Assembly: GCA_007095845.1 (NCBI GenBank)
Contig: SFBI01000069.1
Span: forward strand, 1 to 32,565
Origin: Microcystis aeruginosa Ma_MB_S_20031200_S102
GTDB lineage: Bacteria > Cyanobacteriota > Cyanobacteriia > Cyanobacteriales > Microcystaceae
DNA: 32,565 nt
Direction: 5' to 3'
Under the pieces are notes generated by a model, which saw only the letters and a list, made by a program, of their open reading frames with translations, had not been told where the DNA came from and searched no databases. Position 1 is the stretch's first letter, and each line of letters begins with the position of its first letter. Position numbers and translations under genes: made by a program. This document shows, piece after piece, positions 1 to 8,111 of the stretch.

Positions 1-504
1 CTTAAACTAATAAAACGGAGAGCCTATGGCTTTAGAAACTTTCGGAATTTTTGGGTTAGAAGTATGTTATCTTGGCATCTTGTCTGTTGATTTAGCATAA
101 AGGGTAACGAAGAGCCTGATAAATTAACCCCTATTGCGAACCTCAAAGTTTAGTACAAAAGAATTATGTCGTCAGCTATAGGGCGCTCACCAAAAAGAAA
201 AATTGACCCGATTTATTATCAAGATAAAAATTTATCGTCGTCTATTTCGTATTTCTCCCTTAAGTGCTTCTCATCCATAGCATTTGATGCTATCATACCT
301 TTGCCCTCCTGAACGGTTACGCTTTAGGAGTTAGTATATGCTAGGATCACTGTAAACTCAGTCTAAATAAGAGTAAGTAAATAAACATGAGGCTCTTCTG
401 GTACTGATAGAATATCCGCAAAATAGTCCTAAAAGTTTTGCCCAGTAAGCATTTCACGATTTCATAAGCAAAAATTACCACACAAAGTCGAGAGGAGCCA
501 ACAT
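1..504. other. Intergenic region with no recognisable gene
   Basis: No open reading frame with coding character is visible on either strand, and I see no tRNA-like structure. The stretch is AT-rich. Its only clear functional element is the Shine-Dalgarno AGGAG at 493-497, eight bases before the ATG at 505. Short inverted words (GAAGAGCC at 109-116, GGCTCTTC at 391-398) are too short and too far apart to be called an element. Confidence 0.5.
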
Positions 505-2115
505 ATGAGTTTAAAACCTCAATCTCTAAGAACAAAAAAATATCTTAGCATAAATGTATTACTAATCATCCTCATTCTTTCACTAAGTATTTTTTTTAGG
601 TTTTTTGAATTATCCCAAAAACCCTATACAACAGACGATGTAAGAACGCTGCTTAGTTCTTCAGGATATACCTACCAAGAGCTTATCTCTCAATCTTTTA
701 ATGGACAAATTCTTACTGTTAAAGACCTAAATAAGTATCAAGACTTTGCCAGTGAGAAAACTAACAAAGATACTATTTACGCCCTAACTAAACAAGATGT
801 TAGTCCGCCTCTTTACTTTGTCCTATTTCGCTACTGGATGAAATTTTGGGGTAATTCAGTTCTAGTGACTCGCAGTTTCTCTGTGTTGATAGGTTTATTA
901 CTATTATCTGTAGTTTACTGGTTATCTTTAGAATTATTTTCATCAAGTATAGTAGGTTGGATGACAGTTTGCTTAATTGCTGTTTCTCCTTTCCATATGA
1001 TTAATTCTCAGGACATTCGTCCTTATAGTCTGTTTTCGTTGGCAATTATATTATCTAGTTTGGCACTACTACGCAGCCTGAGAACTAACAATAATTTTAA
1101 CTGGTTAGGTTATGGATTAACTCTTGCATTAGGTATTTATTCACACGTTAATTTTATCTTTGTCTATTTTGCACAAACAGTTTATGTAATTGTTACTCAA
1201 AAATTTAAGTTTAATAAATTAATACTAAACCATATACTGGCTTCTACCATTTTATTTGTTTCCTTTCTTCCGTGGGCTTTAGTTATTACTAGAGATTGGA
1301 GCAACATCAAATCTAGGATAGCTTGGTTGAATAACTTTCAAATTAGTGTCCTTGAAAGAATATTAACAATTATTTTTAATACATCCACAGTTTTAGTGGA
1401 TTTTAACAACCAGTTCAATTTTAAAAACCCCTTACCGTATCTAATATTTATTATCATTATATATTCCTTTTGGTTTATGTATCGCAAGGCTCCATTTCAT
1501 ACTTTCTTATTTATAGCTCTATTAGTTATCATACCTGGTCTATCCCAGATTATTCCCGACTTTTTGCAAGGTGGTAGAAGAACTATATACTCTCGCTATC
1601 TTACTCCAAGTTATATAGGGGTTAGTCTGTCTGTTGCTTATTTACTTGCTTCCAAAGCTTTTCATGGTGTTGAAAAGCCTCTCAAAAGAAGGTTATGGCA
1701 ATTGATCAGCATAGCCATAATTTCTCTAGGAATATTTTCCTCTCTGGCTATTGCTAAATCTCCTACGGGAAGAACTCAAGGAATTGTACCTATTATGAAC
1801 TTACAGATTGCTGAAGTAATTAACAAATCACCTAATGTCTTAGTAATTACTGATGATATGTACCATCGAGTTCTGGCTTTAACTCACTTACTAAATTCAG
1901 ATGTTTATCTACAGGTTGTCTATGGGGAAAATCAAAAGGAACTAGAAGAAAAACTATCTAAATTAGAGCAAATAGGTAGTAAATTTGACAATATATTTCT
2001 ATACATCCCCTCTGATCAATTAATTCAGCAAATCGAGACTAATGGTTACAATACTCAGCTTATAGTCAGTGATAAGGATAAAAAGCGATATTGGCTTTAT
2101 AAAATAACTAAGTAG
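505..2115 (+). CDS. GT39-type (ArnT/PMT-like) membrane glycosyltransferase
   Basis: This 536-residue polytopic membrane protein resembles GT-C fold glycosyltransferases of the family 39/ArnT type. These move a sugar from a polyprenyl-phosphate donor to an acceptor on the outer face of the plasma membrane. After a first membrane helix (about residues 15-33) comes an acidic pair in YTTDD (D44, D45), in the place of the catalytic acidic motif in the first outer loop. Further motifs are SPPLYFVLFRYW and RPYSLF, followed by repeated hydrophobic helices to about residue 420. A soluble tail of about 110 residues follows. The ATG at 505 has a good AGGAG eight bases upstream. The gene is visibly more AT-rich than argH and its neighbours and has no HIP1 octamer, which hints at later acquisition. 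The acceptor is unknown; cell-surface polysaccharide or protein glycosylation are both possible. Confidence 0.8.
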   Translation: MSLKPQSLRTKKYLSINVLLIILILSLSIFFRFFELSQKPYTTDDVRTLLSSSGYTYQELISQSFNGQILTVKDLNKYQDFASEKTNKDTIYALTKQDVSPPLYFVLFRYWMKFWGNSVLVTRSFSVLIGLLLLSVVYWLSLELFSSSIVGWMTVCLIAVSPFHMINSQDIRPYSLFSLAIILSSLALLRSLRTNNNFNWLGYGLTLALGIYSHVNFIFVYFAQTVYVIVTQKFKFNKLILNHILASTILFVSFLPWALVITRDWSNIKSRIAWLNNFQISVLERILTIIFNTSTVLVDFNNQFNFKNPLPYLIFIIIIYSFWFMYRKAPFHTFLFIALLVIIPGLSQIIPDFLQGGRRTIYSRYLTPSYIGVSLSVAYLLASKAFHGVEKPLKRRLWQLISIAIISLGIFSSLAIAKSPTGRTQGIVPIMNLQIAEVINKSPNVLVITDDMYHRVLALTHLLNSDVYLQVVYGENQKELEEKLSKLEQIGSKFDNIFLYIPSDQLIQQIETNGYNTQLIVSDKDKKRYWLYKITK

Positions 2116-2327
2116 GGTCTGGATTTGCCCAATACATGAATGCTAAAAAATTAACAAAACCTTGATTGACAAGCCGCCACTGGGTACATTTTCCCACTAA
2201 AAATGGCTGTACCGTTGACTGTATCTAGAGTAGAGCGATTCCGTAGAGTTGGCTGTATAGTGATTGCTAACCTTATTATCACAGATAATGTCATTAATCT
2301 CTAGAGTCAGCGATTCCTTCTGTAGCC

Positions 2328-2657
2328 ATGTTTTTGATGGTTTTCTCCCCTGAAACAAGCTATAATGGTGGAAACGTCAAATTTGAAAAATTCTGGGCGT
2401 TGCTGAATCAAGATATGAATGCCAACTGTGCAGGTTCCCGTGCAAAATTTAGCTTGGGTCTAGGTTTTAAAAATCCCAGACAAGAAGATTCCTATCTCAA
2501 ATCAGCCACCCCAGGATTTCATGGGTAGTTCCTCGATGTGGGTGATTTGAACTTCTATCAAGAGTTGGCTGAATATCGGTGTAAGTCTTGCAATAAAAGA
2601 GTTTTGGGCTTTTTTGCCCAAAAAGTGACAGAAACAAAGGTTGGGAAATCAAAATAA
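2328..2657 (+). pseudogene. Small ORF broken by an amber stop, with one CxxC motif
   Basis: One reading frame runs 110 codons from ATG 2328 to TAA 2655-2657, interrupted only by a TAG at 2526-2528. The second half ends with YRCKSCNKRVLGFF, a single CxxC knuckle resembling half of a zinc ribbon such as those of Mu Com-like proteins. No second CxxC follows. A TATAAT sequence lies inside the frame at about 2361. I do not recognise the family. It could be a decayed small gene or chance, and the low confidence reflects this. Confidence 0.3.
2602..2623. terminator. Hairpin, possible weak terminator
   Basis: A perfect 8-bp stem (TTTTGGGC at 2602-2609 and GCCCAAAA at 2616-2623) closes a loop of six T. 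No U-tract follows on the plus strand. On the minus strand it is followed by CTCTTTTATT, so it may act weakly in that direction. It lies inside the end of the broken ORF. Confidence 0.35.
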
Positions 2658-2799
2658 GCTAAGAGGTTTATCCTTTTACAATCTATGTCAAAATGTGATC
2701 ACTAAACTGTTCCCCAGTTTTGGCCTTCACCAAAACCAGAGACTTCCTACTGTTATAGCTAAAAATCGAGTTTAGTATCAAGGAAAACTAGAATTGTCT

Positions 2800-3135
2800 A
2801 TGAACACATTCACTCCCCATCAAATTGTTAGTTTGTTCTGCAAAAATCGAACTTTATACGGAGAAGTAATTCAGGTGATCGAAAGTCGTTCGGCTCTTTG
2901 GGTGCGTCCTCTTTGGTTAATTGTAGCCGATAATTTTGAGACAATTGATGTGCGGGAATGTTCCGATTTAATCCTGCCGATCGAGTTATTTAAACCCGCA
3001 TTAGATACGGAAGTTTTGCCCCTATTTTCTCAAGTAATTAAAGATAATTATATCGCCAATATTTCCTATCCTCTCCAAGAATTTGTGCAGAAAGTTTGTC
3101 AAAATTATCCCGAATATTTTCGGAAAAATCTATGA
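2800..3135 (+). CDS. Conserved hypothetical protein, about 111 aa
   Basis: A soluble protein of 111 residues with no signal peptide or membrane helix and no motif I can name. The first half (from HQIVSLFCKNRTLYGEV) reads like a small beta-rich domain, and the C-terminus is helical (LQEFVQKVCQNYPEYF). I place the start at ATG 2800; a TTG at 2794 in the same frame would add two residues and sits closer to the AAGGA at 2780-2784, so either is possible. The stop overlaps the ATG of the aldolase-like gene (ATGA), so the two are probably co-transcribed and translationally coupled. Function unknown. Confidence 0.7.
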   Translation: MNTFTPHQIVSLFCKNRTLYGEVIQVIESRSALWVRPLWLIVADNFETIDVRECSDLILPIELFKPALDTEVLPLFSQVIKDNYIANISYPLQEFVQKVCQNYPEYFRKNL

Positions 3136-3743
3136 TTGATGAAGGCTACGTTAAATACAATTGTACTTGGATTCCTGACCGTCCCTTAATAAGCTCAGAG
3201 ATTGTGGAATTAAATTATTGGCGCAATCGCCTCTATCAACTGGGATTAATCGGTCAATACGATAACGGAATCGGTTTTGGGAATGTGAGTCAACGAGGAA
3301 AAATAAACAAAGAAATCATTATTTCTGGCACTAACACCGGGGGAATCCCAGTATTAAATGAATCCCATTACACCACAGTTATAGACTACGATTGGAAAGA
3401 AAATCGGGTCACTTGTCGGGGAACAATCGCCGCTTCTTCAGAAACTCTCACCCATGCAGCGATTTATGAAGCGAATCCCCAGATTAATGGGGTGATTCAT
3501 ATTCACCATCGCCCCCTGTGGCAAAATTTGATGTATCGAGTGCCGACCACCCAAGAAAATATCGCCTATGGAACCCCAGAAATGGCCACAGAAATTATCC
3601 GTTTATGTCAAGAAGATCGTCTAGAGCAGCAACAAATTTTAGTGATGAGTGGTCATGAAGAAGGGATTATCGCCTTTGGGCAAGATTTAGAAAAAGCGGG
3701 TAACTTATTATTATCCTATTACCAGCAATCTCAATCATCTTGA
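3132..3743 (+). CDS. Class II aldolase/adducin family protein
   Basis: A 203-residue protein of the zinc-dependent class II aldolase/adducin family, which includes fuculose-phosphate aldolase, ribulose-phosphate 4-epimerase and MtnB dehydratase. Visible signatures are an NVSQR segment (phosphate-binding loop region), GTNTGG, SSETLTH carrying the likely catalytic Glu, HIHH with two metal-binding histidines, and the later His in GHEEGIIAFG that fits the third zinc ligand. The ATG at 3132 overlaps the stop of the preceding gene by four bases, the typical arrangement of coupled genes; a longer form starting at 3096 would overlap the upstream gene by 40 bases and is less likely. The physiological substrate cannot be deduced from sequence. 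Confidence 0.85.
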   Translation: MIDEGYVKYNCTWIPDRPLISSEIVELNYWRNRLYQLGLIGQYDNGIGFGNVSQRGKINKEIIISGTNTGGIPVLNESHYTTVIDYDWKENRVTCRGTIAASSETLTHAAIYEANPQINGVIHIHHRPLWQNLMYRVPTTQENIAYGTPEMATEIIRLCQEDRLEQQQILVMSGHEEGIIAFGQDLEKAGNLLLSYYQQSQSS

Positions 3744-3835
3744 AAGTGACCTCCTTTCCAACCCACCGCCAAGAGTACAAAAGTCGTTTTCATGTTAACT
3801 TGTTCTGTAGATTTTCGTCTTTGAGGAATGCCATC

Positions 3836-4036
3836 GTGATCGACATCTTCCATCATCTATCTGTCTCGATCGATTTTTCGCCTCTTACCAATGTCTTGAT
3901 GACTATTTCCGAGCAAGACGTGGACATCATCGGCAATGTCCAGAAATTTTTCTCAAATTTCGTCAAAACCGGGCAAGCATGGGCCCTATTAATCGGTTTG
4001 ATTATCGGTTATATGTTTCGAGGTTTTACTTCTTAA
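3836..4036 (+). CDS. Small single-pass membrane protein
   Basis: A 66-residue ORF ending in one hydrophobic helix (WALLIGLIIGYMF) and the short tail RGFTS. I chose the GTG at 3836 because a GAGGA lies at 3823-3827 with eight or nine bases of spacing. A shorter version would begin at ATG 3899 (45 residues), which has no clear ribosome site. The frame stays open upstream to 3740, but that part does not look coding. It follows the aldolase-like gene on the same strand by 92 bases. No function is recognised; C-tail-like membrane anchoring is the only visible property. Confidence 0.5.
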   Translation: MIDIFHHLSVSIDFSPLTNVLMTISEQDVDIIGNVQKFFSNFVKTGQAWALLIGLIIGYMFRGFTS

Positions 4037-4209
4037 TTAGCTTTTCGCCTATCAGCCTTCAGCCAGAGCGAGCAATTCTTGCTATTCTTATGTTTGTAGG
4101 GTTGGAGATTTTTCTAACCTAAAGCGGTAATGCTATCAGCGCCGGATTATTCCCCAAAATTGTTCAGCATATTTTAGTTAACTTTATCCACAATCATCTA
4201 ACGAAAACA

Positions 4210-5598
4210 GTGACAGCAAAGAAAACTTGGAGCGATCGCTTTGAAGGTAGCCTCCATCCTACGATCGTAGCATTTAACGCCAGTATTGGCTTTGATATCG
4301 AATTAATCGAGTATGATCTCACCGGATCGATCGCTCACGCTAAAATGCTCGCTTATACGGGTATTATTACCCCCGAAGAGGCAGATAGTCTCGTCTCTGG
4401 ATTGGAACAAATTCGTCAAGAATACCGCACCGGCAACTTTAACCCCGGCATCGATCAAGAAGACGTGCATTTTGCCGTAGAACGTCGTTTAACCGAGATT
4501 GTGGGAGATGTGGGCAAAAAACTGCACACGGCCCGTTCACGGAATGATCAGGTGGGAACGGATATACGTCTGTATCTTAGACAACAAATTGATGATATTA
4601 GGCAAGAAATTCGCAATTTTCAGCAAGCTTTAGTCAATCACGCTGAAAACCATCTGGAAACCCTGATCCCCGGTTATACCCACCTACAGCGCGCTCAACC
4701 GATTAGTTTAGCCCATCATCTCCTCGCTTATTTTCAAATGGCCGAACGGGATCACCAAAGATTAGGAGAAATTCGCGCCAGGACTAATATTTCGCCCCTA
4801 GGATGTGGCGCTTTAGCAGGGACGACTTTTCCGATTGATCGTCATTACAGTGCCAATTTACTCGATTTTGAGCAGGTGTATAACAATAGTCTCGATGGAG
4901 TTAGCGATCGAGATTTTGCCATTGAATTTATGACGGCCGCTAGTCTGATTATGGTCCACCTGAGCCGTTTGAGCGAAGAAATGATTCTCTGGTCTTCCCA
5001 AGAATTTAGTTTTATCACTCTCACCGATAGTTGTGCCACGGGATCTAGCATTATGCCCCAGAAAAAAAATCCCGATGTTCCCGAATTGGTGCGCGGCAAA
5101 ACAGGGCGGGTTTTTGGGCATTTACAGGCGTTATTGACCTTAATGAAGGGTTTACCCCTAGCCTATAACAAAGACTTGCAGGAGGACAAGGAAGCGTTAT
5201 TTGATGGCGTTAAAACCGTGCGGATTTGTTTGCAAGCGATGACGGTACTTTTAGCCACCGGGATTCAATTTAAAACCGACCGATTAGCTAACGCGGTGGC
5301 GGAAGATTTTTCTAATGCGACGGATGTGGCGGATTATTTAGCCAGTAAGGGGATTCCCTTCCGAGAAGCTTATAATTTAGTCGGGAAAGTGGTTAAAAGC
5401 AGTTTGGCAGCCGGTAAGTTATTGAAAGATTTAACCCTGACGGAATGGCAAGAATTACATCCAGCTTTTGAGGCCGATATCTATGACGCGATCGCTCCTC
5501 GTCAGGTAGTAGCGGCCCGTAATAGCTATGGTGGCACAGGTTTTGAACAAGTGCGATCGGCTTTAATTCAAGCTAAAGCCATTCTCGATCATGATTGA
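4210..5598 (+). CDS. argH: Argininosuccinate lyase
   Basis: ArgH (462 residues) splits argininosuccinate into arginine and fumarate, the last step of arginine synthesis, and works as a cytosolic homotetramer. The protein is full length and begins with the family's typical [12 protein letters not shown]. It carries [12 protein letters not shown], the THLQRAQP histidine loop and the fumarase/aspartase superfamily signature [12 protein letters not shown], which holds the mobile catalytic serine. The start is a GTG at 4210; no ATG in frame would preserve the conserved N-terminus. A HIP1 octamer lies at 4232, within the first codons, and another near 5488. It stands alone: no other arg gene is in the window. 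Confidence 0.97.
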   Translation: MTAKKTWSDRFEGSLHPTIVAFNASIGFDIELIEYDLTGSIAHAKMLAYTGIITPEEADSLVSGLEQIRQEYRTGNFNPGIDQEDVHFAVERRLTEIVGDVGKKLHTARSRNDQVGTDIRLYLRQQIDDIRQEIRNFQQALVNHAENHLETLIPGYTHLQRAQPISLAHHLLAYFQMAERDHQRLGEIRARTNISPLGCGALAGTTFPIDRHYSANLLDFEQVYNNSLDGVSDRDFAIEFMTAASLIMVHLSRLSEEMILWSSQEFSFITLTDSCATGSSIMPQKKNPDVPELVRGKTGRVFGHLQALLTLMKGLPLAYNKDLQEDKEALFDGVKTVRICLQAMTVLLATGIQFKTDRLANAVAEDFSNATDVADYLASKGIPFREAYNLVGKVVKSSLAAGKLLKDLTLTEWQELHPAFEADIYDAIAPRQVVAARNSYGGTGFEQVRSALIQAKAILDHD

Positions 5599-5640
5599 TA
5601 TTGTTGGCGGTTTTGGGGTTTTGGGGTATTAGTTAAAATT

Positions 5641-5730
5641 TCCCTATCTCCCCATCCCCCCATCCCCCCATCCCCCCATCCCCCCATCTCCCCATCTCCC
5701 TATCTCCCTATCCCCCCATCTCCCTATCTC
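5641..5730. repeat. C-rich 8-bp tandem repeat
   Basis: The space between argH and the Nudix gene is almost entirely C, A and T on the plus strand. It contains several tandem copies of an 8-base unit (CCCCCCAT), degrading into CTCCCCAT and CTCCCTAT variants. It resembles the short tandem repeated repetitive sequences known from cyanobacteria. The complementary strand is G-rich enough for quadruplex formation. It ends ten bases before the Nudix ATG and so occupies the expected ribosome-binding region. Confidence 0.85.
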
Positions 5731-5739
5731 CTAATTCCT

Positions 5740-6195
5740 ATGGGTCGTGTTTGGCATTTTATTAAAAGTGTGATGGGGATTATCTTTCGTCATCCTGTAA
5801 CTGGGGTGACAATAATTCCGCTGCTTGCTGATGGTACAATTGTTTTAATCCGACGCAGAGACACCGGCAAATGGGCCCTACCGGGGGGAATGATCGATTG
5901 GGGGGAAGATATTTTTAATACTGCTCAAAGGGAATTAAAAGAGGAAACAGGATTAAATTTAGTCAGTTTAGGGCGTTTAGTCGGGGTTTATTCCTCTTTT
6001 GAACGTGATCCGCGCATTCACTCCATTTCAGTTTTAATTGAAGTGACGGCTGCGGGGAATTTTCAGATCAAAGACACATTAGAAGTTAGCGAGGTGAGAG
6101 CTTTTAGCGTCGAAACTTTACCTCTAGGCAATCTCAGCCACGATAACGATCGCCAACTAGAAGATTATCTCAGGGGTGCCACTGTAGTGGCTTGA
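5740..6195 (+). CDS. Nudix hydrolase
   Basis: A 151-residue Nudix enzyme, expected to hydrolyse a nucleoside diphosphate linked to another group. The Nudix box is complete: G50, five residues, E56, seven residues, then RELKEETGL (64-72), providing the metal-binding glutamates. Residues 1-20 (GRVWHFIKSVMGIIFRHPV) are hydrophobic and basic and could touch the membrane. The start ATG at 5740 sits directly after the C-rich repeat with no Shine-Dalgarno sequence. The substrate cannot be told from the sequence. Confidence 0.92.
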   Translation: MGRVWHFIKSVMGIIFRHPVTGVTIIPLLADGTIVLIRRRDTGKWALPGGMIDWGEDIFNTAQRELKEETGLNLVSLGRLVGVYSSFERDPRIHSISVLIEVTAAGNFQIKDTLEVSEVRAFSVETLPLGNLSHDNDRQLEDYLRGATVVA

Positions 6196-6210
6196 TTTTG
6201 TCCTAGTATC

Positions 6211-6380
6211 GGCTCTCCCGGGTTTGGTGGGTAAAATGTATTCTAGGATACAGTCCTGCTGGCGAGGGAGTGGAACGAACCACAAAGACACAAAGGACAC
6301 AAAGATTGATCGATCATATTGTAAGTTAAACTGGTCGCAACGCGCTCGCTACGCGAGATCACGCAGAACCTAGAAGAGCC
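6211..6380. mobile_element. MITE-like dispersed repeat, copy A
   Basis: This 170-base segment closely matches 22974-23115. Both copies begin GGCTCT and end AGAAGAGCC, so short terminal inverted repeats bound the unit. Neither copy codes for anything, and no clear target duplication is seen. Compared with copy B, this one carries about 24 extra bases (roughly 6333-6358) containing the palindrome CTCGC-TAC-GCGAG. Both copies lie immediately downstream of a plus-strand gene (here the Nudix hydrolase). Confidence 0.75.
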
Positions 6381-6568
6381 AAATAACTGGAAGGTTGATA
6401 CTTGGCTATGGATTTGGTAGCATGGCGGCGGAAAAAATGTGCTTATTATGGGCAAACCACAAATCTTTATCGGAATTCCCCTAGTTCCTCACCAGACTAA
6501 ACCTCTAACCCCCAGAATCTGCTAAGTTACCTAGTAAATCAGTAGCGACTACACTGGTAGAAACCAAA
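6381..6568. other. Upstream region of the TIR-FGE gene
   Basis: Non-coding remainder between the dispersed repeat and the TIR-FGE gene. No promoter or Shine-Dalgarno sequence stands out in front of the GTG at 6569. Confidence 0.4.
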
Positions 6569-7936
6569 GTGAAGAAGAAGTCAGAGATCCAAATTTTCCT
6601 AGCTCACGCTAGTGAGGATAAACCAGCAGTTTTGGCACTGTATAACCGCCTCAAGCAAGCGGGATATAAACCTTGGTTGGATGAAAAAGACCTGATTCCG
6701 GGTCAAATTTGGCGAGATGAAATTCCGAAAGCGATTAAAGCTAGTCAAATTTTTCTGGCCTGTCTGTCAGCGAAATCGGCTAAACAGGGATACATCCAAC
6801 GGGAGTTGAGGATTGCACTTGATACCTTGGGACAGATGCTACCGGGGACAATTTTTTTTATTCCTATGAGGTTAGAAGAATGCGAAATTCCTGATCTGCG
6901 AAGTGCAGAAGTTGGCTTGAATCTGCGAGATATTCACCGGCTTGATTATTGGGAAGAAGACGGATTTGAGCAACTAGAAAGAGCAATTACCCATCAGTTC
7001 AAGCTTGAACCGGAAGAGCTAAAACAACCAGTAATCGTTCCAGAAGAGCTAAAACAACCGGTAATCGTTCCAAAAGAGCCAAAACAACTGTTATCAGTAT
7101 TTAACTTTGAGATCGTGGGAGTAAATGCGAAGGGTGAGCAAATCAAAAAAGAGTTGAAACAGTCCCAATATTTCAGCGAAGATTTGGGCAACGACATCAC
7201 CTTAGAAATGGTTGCCATACCGGGGGGAACATTCACGATGGGTTCACCGGCAAATGAGAAATATAGTTATGATCGTGAACGCCCTCAACATCAAGTCACC
7301 GTCCCCCCTTTTTTTATGGGTAAATATCCCATCACCCAGGCCCAGTGGAGAGCGATCGCTGCAACCGCTAAAATAGACATCGACCTAGAGACAAACCTTT
7401 CTAAATTCAAAGGGGATAAGCTACCCGTAGAAAGAGTCAACTGGTATCAAGCAACAGAATTCTGTAAACGACTATCAAGGGAAACAAAACAGGAATACCG
7501 ACTACCGAGTGAGGCGGAATGGGAATACGCCTGTCGTGCTGGAACCACCACCCCGTTTTACTTTGGGGAAACCATTACGGGGGAATTGGCCAACTACGAT
7601 GCCAGTAATACCTACGCCGATGAACCGAACGGAGAATATCGACAAAAAACAACTCCCGTGGGACAATTTCCCCCAAACGCCTTCGGCCTCTACAATATGC
7701 ACGGCAATGTCTGGGAGTGGTGCGCCGATACTTGGCACGATAACTATGACGGTGCGCCGACCGATGGCAGTGCTTGGATAGAAAATGGTAATGATAATCG
7801 TTCTCCTCTGCGGGGCGGTTCTTGGTCCTGCGATCCGGATCTCTGCCGTTCCGCTTGCCGCTACTTCGACGCCCGCCGCGACTACTCCTACCACTACGGT
7901 TTTCGGGTGGTGTGCGGTGCTGGGAGGACTTTTTAA
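6569..7936 (+). CDS. TIR domain - FGE/C-type-lectin fusion, candidate DGR target protein
   Basis: A 455-residue cytosolic fusion. Residues 7-140 form a TIR domain: FLAHASED strand, BB-loop-like LIPGQIW, and SAKQGYIQRE with E79 where NAD-cleaving TIR enzymes have the catalytic glutamate. A linker (149-176) contains a 10-residue repeat (EELKQPVIVP, two copies plus a partial third). Residues about 210-450 are a formylglycine-generating-enzyme/sulfatase-modifying-factor domain (IPGGTFTMGSP, NVWEWCADTW, LRGGSW, GFRVV). This fold is used by many cyanobacterial DGR target proteins as a diversified ligand-binding lectin. The C-terminal 40 residues have the composition of a variable region. The start is a GTG with no strong ribosome site; no ATG occurs nearby. 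Inference: a sensor whose binding face is diversified and whose TIR domain acts as effector, possibly in defence. A plain, non-diversified FGE-like protein is the alternative. Confidence 0.85.
   Translation: MKKKSEIQIFLAHASEDKPAVLALYNRLKQAGYKPWLDEKDLIPGQIWRDEIPKAIKASQIFLACLSAKSAKQGYIQRELRIALDTLGQMLPGTIFFIPMRLEECEIPDLRSAEVGLNLRDIHRLDYWEEDGFEQLERAITHQFKLEPEELKQPVIVPEELKQPVIVPKEPKQLLSVFNFEIVGVNAKGEQIKKELKQSQYFSEDLGNDITLEMVAIPGGTFTMGSPANEKYSYDRERPQHQVTVPPFFMGKYPITQAQWRAIAATAKIDIDLETNLSKFKGDKLPVERVNWYQATEFCKRLSRETKQEYRLPSEAEWEYACRAGTTTPFYFGETITGELANYDASNTYADEPNGEYRQKTTPVGQFPPNAFGLYNMHGNVWEWCADTWHDNYDGAPTDGSAWIENGNDNRSPLRGGSWSCDPDLCRSACRYFDARRDYSYHYGFRVVCGAGRTF
7013..7099 (+). repeat. 30-bp in-frame tandem repeat in the TIR-FGE linker
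   Basis: Two almost identical 30-base units (7013-7042 and 7043-7072) and a diverged third (from 7073) encode EELKQPVIVP twice, then KEPKQLLSV. They form the hinge between the TIR and FGE domains. Near identity at DNA level points to recent slippage, so linker length probably varies between strains. Confidence 0.85.
7808..7912 (+). other. Candidate DGR variable region (VR)
   Basis: The segment encoding LRGGSW (from 7808) to GFRVV (to 7912) has a fixed framework typical of DGR target proteins: LRGGSW, P, CRSA, R and GFRVV. Between these, the positions that are usually Asn in related templates are here S420, C421, D422, D424, L425, C430, Y432, F433, D434, R437, D438, Y439, S440, Y441, H442 and Y443. 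Every one of these codons ends in C or T, as expected if AAC/AAT codons had been randomised at A positions. Only nine of 105 bases are A. No template repeat or reverse transcriptase is visible in the window, so any retroelement would act from elsewhere. Confidence 0.6.
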
Positions 7937-7997
7937 CCCTTTTCCTCTTTTTTCCCTTTTTACCCTCATTCCCTATTTTTTCTCTTTTCTTTTCTTT

Positions 7998-8024
7998 CCC
8001 GCCCTTAGGCGGGTCGATTTTTTT
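7998..8024 (+). terminator. Hairpin plus T-tract after the TIR-FGE gene
   Basis: CCCGCC (7998-8003) pairs with GGCGGG (8008-8013) around the four-base loop CTTA, followed after four bases by seven T (8018-8024). This fits an intrinsic terminator for the TIR-FGE gene. DGR variable regions are often followed by a GC-rich hairpin with a four-base loop that assists homing, so a second role is conceivable but unproven. Confidence 0.65.
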
Positions 8025-8111
8025 GAGAAAATGGCGTTAATGTTAAATTTTATACTAAATCCAGTTATTAAAAACTGATTATTTATTCCCCCTTTTGTCG
8101 TTTGCATGAGT

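Larger units (their letters stand above)
2116..2799. other. Long spacer with a broken ORF and one hairpin
   Basis: Apart from the broken ORF at 2328-2657, this 680-base spacer shows no supportable gene. It contains the hairpin at 2602-2623 and an AAGGA at 2780-2784 that may serve the next gene. Confidence 0.4.

Noticed and set aside
109-398. GAAGAGCC at 109-116 and GGCTCTTC at 391-398 as a third MITE-like copy
   Set aside because: The words face the opposite way from the element's ends and the sequence between them shows no similarity to the two real copies.
3740-3835. Longer version of the small membrane protein starting at 3740
   Set aside because: The added part overlaps the previous stop, lacks a ribosome site and has no coding character; GTG 3836 has a well-placed GAGGA.
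7502-8078. Long open frames on both strands across the TIR-FGE 3' end
   Set aside because: They arise because the segment is A-poor and GC-rich, so stop codons are rare; none has family motifs.
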